Positions 6,437 through 10,486 of a stretch of 10,486 bases of DNA are shown piece by piece; position 1 is the first letter of the stretch, and every line of letters starts with the position of its first letter. The notes under the pieces were generated by a model. The model saw only the letters and a program-made list of their open reading frames with translations, was not told the DNA's origin and ran no database searches. Source of the DNA: Candidatus Latescibacterota bacterium (GTDB lineage Bacteria; Krumholzibacteriota; Krumholzibacteriia; Krumholzibacteriales; WJIX01); contig DAOWMJ010000052.1 of NCBI GenBank assembly GCA_030643145.1, positions 1 through 10,486 of the forward strand. The letters run 5' to 3'. The position numbers were made by a program, and so were the translations under genes.

Positions 6437-6451
6437 ATACTCGCGGAGTAT
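6437..6451 (+). promoter_or_regulatory. Hairpin covering the ribosome binding site of the DUF2400 gene
   Basis: ATACTC-gcg-GAGTAT is a perfect 6-base-pair stem with a 3-base loop. Its right arm and loop contain CGGAG (6444-6448), the ribosome binding site for TTG 6457. In RNA it could restrain translation; there is no T-run, so it is not a terminator. Confidence 0.45.
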
Positions 6452-6456
6452 TTAGC

Positions 6457-7269
6457 TTGACAAAAATTACGAAGATAGAGTTAAAAAACACACTAGAACG
6501 ATTATATAAAAAATACAATCGCCGCGAGTATATTGATCCTGATCCCCTCGTATTCCTGTATGATTATGATGATGCGCATGACCGTGAAGCGGCAGGTATG
6601 GTTGCTTCTTCACTCGCATTCGGTAATGTAAAACAGATAATGAGGAGTGTAGGAAGTGTGCTTGAGGTTATGGGCAACTCTCCGTATCGGTTTCTCAAAA
6701 GATCGACCCCTTTGAGCATCAGAAATGCATTCAGCGGATTCAGGCATCGGTGGATTGACGGTGAGGAATTATCTTCAATGCTTATCGGTATGAAAGGAAC
6801 AATAAACAAATACGGGGCGCTTGAAGAAGCCTTTACCGCGGGGTTTGATGAATCAAATAATGATATTTTAATTGCCACTGAGCGCTTTGTTGATGAAATT
6901 CTCAACGCCGCCGGCGCTGCATGCAGCCGTCTTCTGCCTTCTCCTCGGAAAAAAAGCGCCTGCAAACGCCTTAATTTATTCCTCCGGTGGATGGTCCGCA
7001 GCGATCGTGTAGACCCCGGGGGTTGGAATTGCCTTTCCGCTTCAAGGCTTCTTGTTCCCCTGGACACGCATATGTACCGCATTGGAATTGTGCTGGGGCT
7101 GACAGAGCGAAAGCAAAAGGACATCGATACTGTTCTTGAAATAACAGGAGGATTCAGGGAGATCTCCCCGGAAGACCCTGTAAAGTATGATTTTACCTTG
7201 ACCCGCCTTGGAATACGGCGGGACAGGAAAGAACTTGAATCTTTGAATCTTATAAGTATTGGGAAATAA
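6457..7269 (+). CDS. TIGR02757/DUF2400 family protein, function unknown
   Basis: This is a 270-residue soluble protein of the DUF2400 (TIGR02757) family. It is recognised by YIDPDPLVFLYDYDDAHDRE, the MVASSLAFGNVKQI stretch, KSACKRLNLFLRWMVRSD, VDPGGWNCL and the C-terminal EDPVKYDFTLTRLGI. No biochemical role is known to me. The segment PLDTHMYRIGIVLGLT resembles the VDTHV-R---RLGL motif of endonuclease III-like HhH-GPD DNA glycosylases, so a DNA-repair-like fold is a guess. TTG 6457 is the start because an earlier in-frame-looking GTG at 6434 reaches a stop within nine codons, and CGGAG lies eight bases before the TTG. It follows ferritin by 72 bases, with no visible terminator between, so it may be read with it. 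Confidence 0.85.
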   Translation: MTKITKIELKNTLERLYKKYNRREYIDPDPLVFLYDYDDAHDREAAGMVASSLAFGNVKQIMRSVGSVLEVMGNSPYRFLKRSTPLSIRNAFSGFRHRWIDGEELSSMLIGMKGTINKYGALEEAFTAGFDESNNDILIATERFVDEILNAAGAACSRLLPSPRKKSACKRLNLFLRWMVRSDRVDPGGWNCLSASRLLVPLDTHMYRIGIVLGLTERKQKDIDTVLEITGGFREISPEDPVKYDFTLTRLGIRRDRKELESLNLISIGK

Positions 7270-7342
7270 GATGCCGGTAATAATCGAGGGGTTGTTTGTG
7301 AATATTATGGTTCATTGATTCATAAATGTGGCTGGTTGGAAT

Positions 7343-7348
7343 GGAGGA
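7343..7348 (+). promoter_or_regulatory. Ribosome binding site deciding the permease start
   Basis: GGAGGA lies five bases before ATG 7354. The longer frame from TTG 7315 has no such site and would add a charged 13-residue extension before the first membrane helix. Confidence 0.75.
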
Positions 7349-7353
7349 TCGAA

Positions 7354-8379
7354 ATGGTTGGACTAATAAGTGGATTTGCTCTTGCCGTGTGGGATACTCT
7401 GAGGCAGATGTCTCCATTTTTACTCTTTGGGTTTTTTACAGCGGGGATTTTGTCTGTTTTTATACAGCCTGAAATGGTTGAACGTCATCTGGGTGGAGGA
7501 GGAATTCTGCAGATTGTAAAGGCAGCCCTGCTGGGTGTTCCTCTGCCTCTTTGTTCATGCGGTGTCATTCCAGTAGCTGCTTCTCTAAGGAGGCACGGCG
7601 CAAGCCCGGGAGCTACGACGTCCTTTCTTATATCAACGCCGCAGACAGGTGTTGACAGCATACTTGTAACTTTCAGTCTTCTCGGCCCCGTCTTCGCGAT
7701 ATTCAGGCCGGCAATTTCGTTTGTTAGCGGCATTGTCGGAGGGGTTCTTGTTTCCTGCTGCGGAGATGAAAAGGGTTTAAACGAGAAAAACCCCCCGGTT
7801 TGCGGGGGAGAGTGCTGCGCCAAGGGTGGGGAAAAGAATGGTTTTCTACGGTCCCTTCACTATGGATTTGTTACACTCCCGGAAGATCTTTCCAAGGCCT
7901 TAATAATCGGCATCCTTATAGCGGGTGTTATTTCAGTTTTTGTGCCGGATGATTATTTTGCCGGTATATTAGGCGGCGGGATAGCTTCGATGCTCGTTAT
8001 GATGGCGGTTGGTATACCTATGTATGTCTGCGCCACGGCGTCTATTCCAATAGCGGCAGCATTAATAGCAAAGGGAATATCGCCTGGAGCGGCGCTTGTT
8101 TTTCTAATGACAGGCCCTGCAACCAACGCGGCGACGATATCCACAATCTGGAAGATTATGGGAAAGAGGACGGCAGTAATCTATCTTTCTGTTGTCGCGT
8201 TATGCGCTATTGCCGCCGGTTTTCTTCTTAATTATCTCTTTGCTGTGAGCGCTTTGCCTCAAACCGGGAAAACGCCGTGGATGATTCCGGGGTATGTAGA
8301 GATTATAAGCGCTGTTATTCTGATAGCAATTCTTGCCGGCGCCTTTTTCAGATCATCAAAAGCAGAGAAATTGAAGTAG
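7354..8379 (+). CDS. SO_0444/ArsP_1-type permease, probable heavy-metal efflux
   Basis: This is a 341-residue inner-membrane protein of the DUF318 (ArsP_1) permease family, closest in layout to SO_0444-type putative Cu/Zn efflux transporters. It is two related halves. The first has PLPLCSCGVIP (C67, C69) and FLISTPQTGVDS; the second has GIPMYVCATASIP and LMTGPATNAATI. Between them a soluble loop carries C135-C136, C150 and C154-C155, a likely metal-binding segment. Around eight hydrophobic helices are apparent. The substrate is uncertain: Cu, Zn, As or another thiophilic metal are possible. It lies 84 bases after the DUF2400 gene and 344 bases before an MntR/DtxR-type regulator, but on the far side of that regulator's promoter, so control by it is not shown. 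Confidence 0.88.
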   Translation: MVGLISGFALAVWDTLRQMSPFLLFGFFTAGILSVFIQPEMVERHLGGGGILQIVKAALLGVPLPLCSCGVIPVAASLRRHGASPGATTSFLISTPQTGVDSILVTFSLLGPVFAIFRPAISFVSGIVGGVLVSCCGDEKGLNEKNPPVCGGECCAKGGEKNGFLRSLHYGFVTLPEDLSKALIIGILIAGVISVFVPDDYFAGILGGGIASMLVMMAVGIPMYVCATASIPIAAALIAKGISPGAALVFLMTGPATNAATISTIWKIMGKRTAVIYLSVVALCAIAAGFLLNYLFAVSALPQTGKTPWMIPGYVEIISAVILIAILAGAFFRSSKAEKLK

Positions 8380-8387
8380 AAGCCTTA

Positions 8388-8412
8388 CGGGCTCTTCTGG
8401 GAATGGAGCCCG
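8388..8412 (+). terminator. Hairpin after the permease, weak terminator candidate
   Basis: CGGGCTC and GAGCCCG form a perfect 7-base-pair stem around an 11-base loop, starting nine bases after the permease stop. No T-run follows, so intrinsic termination is doubtful. An overlapping alternative stem, CTCTTC (8392-8397) with GAAGAG (8412-8417), cannot form at the same time. Confidence 0.35.
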
Positions 8413-8595
8413 AAGAGGAATTATCATAGGTAGATTTAAAAGACACAATGGGAGAAATCGTGAATATTGTAGCTGGCGGAGTTAAAAGAAGTAAAATTTT
8501 CTTGTCCTTGATGTGCCCCTCCTTTTAGTCTCAAAGTTGTTGCCACATTCCGTGTAAGAGGGTTCTGTAAAATTGTTAGATACCCAAATGACTAT

Positions 8596-8621
8596 ATTTG
8601 TATAGTGCGCGCTATGCAAAT
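8596..8621. promoter_or_regulatory. 26-base near-palindrome upstream of the regulator gene
   Basis: The 13-base arms ATTTGTATAGTGC and GCGCTATGCAAAT match at 11 of 13 positions as an inverted repeat, and both differences become G-U pairs in RNA. The site lies 33 bases before the -35 hexamer. A second, shorter palindrome CTATA-TTTG-TATAG (8592-8605) overlaps its left arm. An operator or activator site is likely; the protein is unknown. Confidence 0.5.
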
Positions 8622-8653
8622 GAAGTCAAGCGCATAATAAGAAAATAAAAAGC

Positions 8654-8683
8654 TTGACACAAATGGATTCTAAATGTTAGATT
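8654..8683 (+). promoter_or_regulatory. Promoter of the MntR/DtxR-type regulator
   Basis: A perfect TTGACA (8654-8659) is followed after 18 bases by TAGATT (8678-8683), a 4 of 6 match to TATAAT. The -10 hexamer lies inside the first TTAG-N6-CTAA box, which fits negative autoregulation. Confidence 0.6.
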
Positions 8684-8690
8684 CGTCTAA
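8677..8690. promoter_or_regulatory. DtxR-type box 1 (TTAG-N6-CTAA)
   Basis: TTAGATTCGTCTAA has the TTAG-N6-CTAA core of the DtxR consensus; the 19-base segment 8677-8695 matches that consensus at 13 positions. It overlaps the -10 hexamer of the regulator promoter. Confidence 0.6.
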
Positions 8691-8695
8691 GATTA

Positions 8696-8709
8696 TTAGA
8701 AAGCCCTAA
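8696..8709. promoter_or_regulatory. DtxR-type box 2 (TTAG-N6-CTAA)
   Basis: TTAGAAAGCCCTAA repeats the TTAG-N6-CTAA core exactly 19 bases after box 1, just before the ribosome binding site. Further TCTAA/TTAGA half-sites lie at 8669-8673 and 8696-8700, giving four alternating half-sites in 32 bases. Confidence 0.55.
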
Positions 8710-8723
8710 AATAGGAGATGAAC

Positions 8724-9215
8724 ATGTGTGCCCGGAAAAGCAAAAAGTTTAAATTGACTCCCGCTATGGAGGACTATATCGAAGCGATTGGGATAATCAA
8801 ACAGGAACAGGGTGTTGCAAGAGTTAGGGATATCGGCAATTTTTTACATGTAAAACCTTCAAGTGTTCATTCGGCACTTTCTAATCTTTCGAAAAAAGGC
8901 TTCGTAATTCACGAGCGATATGAATTTGTAGATCTTACACCAGAGGGAGAAAAGGCGGCGAAAGATGTTATCAAACGGCATAACATTCTCCTGAGTTTTC
9001 TTACCATGGTGCTCGGTATCGATCGGAGTGTGGCGAACAGGGATGCCTGTCTTATGGAGCACTCGCTGAGCGGTGAGACAGTTCAAAAACTGATGAAGTT
9101 TATCGAGTTTGCACAGAACTGCCCGGGACAGGAGGAACCGGAGTGGCTCCATAGGTTCAAGCATTACTATCAAACAGGGGAACTTCGAGACTGTCGGAAA
9201 AGGGCTGGCAAGTAA
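8724..9215 (+). CDS. MntR/DtxR-family metal-dependent regulator
   Basis: This is a 163-residue metal-dependent DNA-binding repressor without the SH3-like third domain, so of MntR length. The winged helix (about 10-75) includes RVRDIGNFLHVKPSSVHSALSNL. Metal-site residues are D17 and E20 (in TPAMEDYIEAI, as D8 and E11 of Bacillus MntR), H86 (KRHN), C109, E112 and H113 (DACLMEHSLS). C109 replaces the MntR glutamate and matches C102 of DtxR, so the metal could be Fe, Mn or another ion. ATG 8724 is chosen over ATG 8718 because AGGAG (8713-8717) is six bases before it. Two DtxR-type boxes overlap its promoter and leader, pointing to autoregulation. Downstream genes for a secreted Cys/His-rich protein and a TonB receptor are possible targets. 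Confidence 0.9.
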   Translation: MCARKSKKFKLTPAMEDYIEAIGIIKQEQGVARVRDIGNFLHVKPSSVHSALSNLSKKGFVIHERYEFVDLTPEGEKAAKDVIKRHNILLSFLTMVLGIDRSVANRDACLMEHSLSGETVQKLMKFIEFAQNCPGQEEPEWLHRFKHYYQTGELRDCRKRAGK

Positions 9216-9330
9216 TGAGAAGATACAAAATGGTTTATTGTATAGGCGTATTTATCATGGAATAGAGAAGGATGTGGTTGTTCGGATTTCCTCAGATGTG
9301 TGATTATAACTATTGAGATTTCTGTTACTT

Positions 9331-9666
9331 ATGAACTTGAAAATACTATTTATTGTTCTGTTCTTATTTCATTTCATTGCGGTGATTCCGTTTGCTAGCC
9401 TGTGCCATAACCATGAAATCGATAGTGAGTATCACGATGATTGTCTGGCATGTCGCTGGGAAGTACAGTCGCTTGGGGATGATTCCCATACAAACACAGA
9501 ATTTATAGTATCGGCGTATATGGATCAAAAAGACGACCAGCATTATGAAATTCCGACGATTCTGCCGAAAGACCAACCTCTTCGCAACACTGACCCTTCT
9601 CGTGCTCCACCTTCAATATCCTGGGTTTTTCCAATGTCTTTTGAGTATGTGTGGCATAAAAGTTAG
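9331..9666 (+). CDS. Small secreted Cys/His-rich protein, function unknown
   Basis: This is a 111-residue protein read from ATG 9331; TTG 9313 would add six residues, and neither start has a clear ribosome binding site. Residues 3-24 are a strongly hydrophobic signal peptide or membrane anchor ending at FASLC. A cluster of possible metal ligands follows at once: C25, H26, H28, H35, C38 and C41 (CHNHE and HDDCLAC). The rest is polar, with PTILPKDQP and RAPPSISW. The ASLC sequence is not a good lipobox. No named family is recognised. It lies directly before a TonB-dependent receptor (61-base gap), so it may help bind or deliver the receptor's substrate in the periplasm. That is an inference from position. 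Confidence 0.65.
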   Translation: MNLKILFIVLFLFHFIAVIPFASLCHNHEIDSEYHDDCLACRWEVQSLGDDSHTNTEFIVSAYMDQKDDQHYEIPTILPKDQPLRNTDPSRAPPSISWVFPMSFEYVWHKS

Positions 9667-9727
9667 AGATACATAAATTGGTTTGTACCACCTAAGATAT
9701 GAAAAGATTAGTTAAAAGGAGGTCGGC

Positions 9728-10486
9728 ATGTTTCGCAAAATATCGAGCGGTCTGCTCATTTACATTATCTGTTCAATTCTACTTACCGGCAATGGGATTA
9801 CGGCCGGTGGTTTTGGAAGTGTTCGAGGCACAATCACGGCAAAGAGCACTGGTAAGCCGCTCCATATGACAAACATTGTTGTCAAGGGTATGGCCATTGG
9901 AGCGCCATCTGATAAAAACGGCAGGTATGTTATTGTCCGTGTTCCCGAGGGAAATCATTCTATCATGGTTTCCTACGTTGGCTATAAAGTCTTGGTGAAA
10001 GAAGTGACCGTTGGAAAGGCCGATACAGTTATCGCTGACTTCGAGCTCGAGGATGATCTCATCCAGATGGATCAGGTCGTTGTTACAGCCAGCAAAATTC
10101 CGATGTTCATTAAGGAAGTGCCGGTCAGGACCGAGGTGATCACGAGGAAGGAACTCGAGGACAAGGGAGCCTCGAATCTTTACGAGGCACTCGATGGTCT
10201 GCCGGGTATACGGGTAGAACAGCAGTGCGCGTTCTGTAACTTCAGTATGGTCCGGTTACAGGGGCTCGGACCCGATCATGTGCAGGTTATGATCGACGGG
10301 CAGCCTGTCTATTCGGGACTTGCAAGCGTTTACGGGTTGCAGCAAGTTCCGACTGAGAACATCAAGCAGATAGAGATCGTCAAGGGGGCGGGCTCTGCTC
10401 TTTACGGAGCAAAGGCGATAGCCGGCGTCATCAATATTATTACGAGGGAAGCGGGTAAGGAACCTTCATTACGACTAAGTAGCAGA
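9728..10486 (+). CDS. TonB-dependent outer-membrane receptor, N-terminal part
   Basis: The first 253 residues of an outer-membrane receptor run off the right edge. A signal peptide (about 1-26) is followed by a carboxypeptidase-regulatory-like beta domain (about 31-107, with DKNGRYVIVRVPEG and SYVGY), a TonB-box-like DQVVVTAS (115-122) and a plug domain (about 125-240) with LYEALDGLPGIRVE, VRLQGLGPDHVQVMIDGQPV, then VKGAGSALYGAKAIAGVINI. A CxxC motif (C167, C170 in QCAFCNFS) lies in the plug and is not found in ordinary siderophore receptors; I recall it from a receptor subgroup of unknown substrate. The barrel is missing. ATG 9728 has a near-perfect AAAGGAGGT (9715-9723) four bases before it. 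The setting next to a metal regulator suggests metal or metal-complex uptake. Confidence 0.93.
   Translation, partial: MFRKISSGLLIYIICSILLTGNGITAGGFGSVRGTITAKSTGKPLHMTNIVVKGMAIGAPSDKNGRYVIVRVPEGNHSIMVSYVGYKVLVKEVTVGKADTVIADFELEDDLIQMDQVVVTASKIPMFIKEVPVRTEVITRKELEDKGASNLYEALDGLPGIRVEQQCAFCNFSMVRLQGLGPDHVQVMIDGQPVYSGLASVYGLQQVPTENIKQIEIVKGAGSALYGAKAIAGVINIITREAGKEPSLRLSSR

Larger units (their letters stand above)
8380..8723. other. Gene-free stretch before the MntR-like regulator
   Basis: These 344 bases hold a hairpin just after the permease, a 26-base near-palindrome, a promoter and two tandem DtxR-type boxes (each listed separately). A 26-codon frame at 8448-8528 has no convincing ribosome binding site. 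The first part (about 8420-8575) shows nothing else I can name; a small RNA cannot be excluded. Confidence 0.6.

Noticed and set aside
6564..7124. 186-codon frame on the minus strand
   Set aside because: It is fully inside the DUF2400 gene, whose + strand product is a clear family match, so it is a shadow frame.
7305..7325. TTATG-N11-CATAA inverted repeat before the permease
   Set aside because: Five-base AT-rich arms with a long spacer are expected by chance, and it matches no operator type I know.
8448..8528. 26-codon frame starting at ATG 8448 in the long gene-free stretch
   Set aside because: No ribosome binding site precedes the ATG, and the product has no signal peptide, motif or other sign of coding.
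9109..9303. 64-codon + strand frame overlapping the end of the regulator gene
   Set aside because: Half of it lies in another frame of a well-supported DtxR-family gene, it has no ribosome binding site and shows no recognisable motif.

Overview
The window is a + strand gene cluster from what looks like an anaerobic, diderm bacterium of moderate GC. A TonB-dependent receptor implies an outer membrane. The combination of hybrid cluster protein, flavodiiron protein, superoxide reductase, rubrerythrin and rubredoxin is typical of strict anaerobes that survive brief exposure to oxygen or nitric oxide. The receptor has an N-terminal carboxypeptidase-regulatory-like domain, which fits the FCB group or a neighbouring candidate phylum, but this placement is only an inference. 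All recognised genes lie on the + strand, and several use GTG or TTG starts.

Region 1 (1-6384) is an oxygen, nitric oxide and peroxide defence island. In order it carries the 3' end of hcp, an Hcp-associated ferredoxin, a class A flavodiiron protein, a 2Fe superoxide reductase, rubrerythrin, a rubredoxin-like/flavin reductase fusion, an unusual two-helix ferritin-like domain fused to a SpoIIE/RsbU-type PP2C phosphatase, a stand-alone rubredoxin and a non-heme ferritin. Read together, the flavin reductase fusion and rubredoxin would carry electrons to the terminal reductases, which remove O2 or NO, superoxide and peroxide, while ferritin stores released iron. The phosphatase fusion is the most novel item: its ferritin-like half has one glutamate/ExxH half-site, so it could be a diiron sensor that signals to an anti-sigma-type partner not present here.

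Region 2 (6457-8379) holds a DUF2400/TIGR02757 protein of unknown function, whose TTG start lies just after a small hairpin covering its ribosome binding site, and a cysteine-rich SO_0444-type permease (probably heavy-metal efflux).

Region 3 (8380-10486) looks like metal homeostasis. A 344-base gene-free stretch holds a 26-base near-palindrome, a sigma70-like promoter and two tandem TTAG-N6-CTAA boxes exactly 19 bases apart. It precedes a short MntR/DtxR-family regulator. After that come a small secreted Cys/His-rich protein and the 5' part of a TonB-dependent receptor with a CxxC motif in its plug.

No tRNA, rRNA, CRISPR array, insertion sequence or convincing U-tract terminator was seen.
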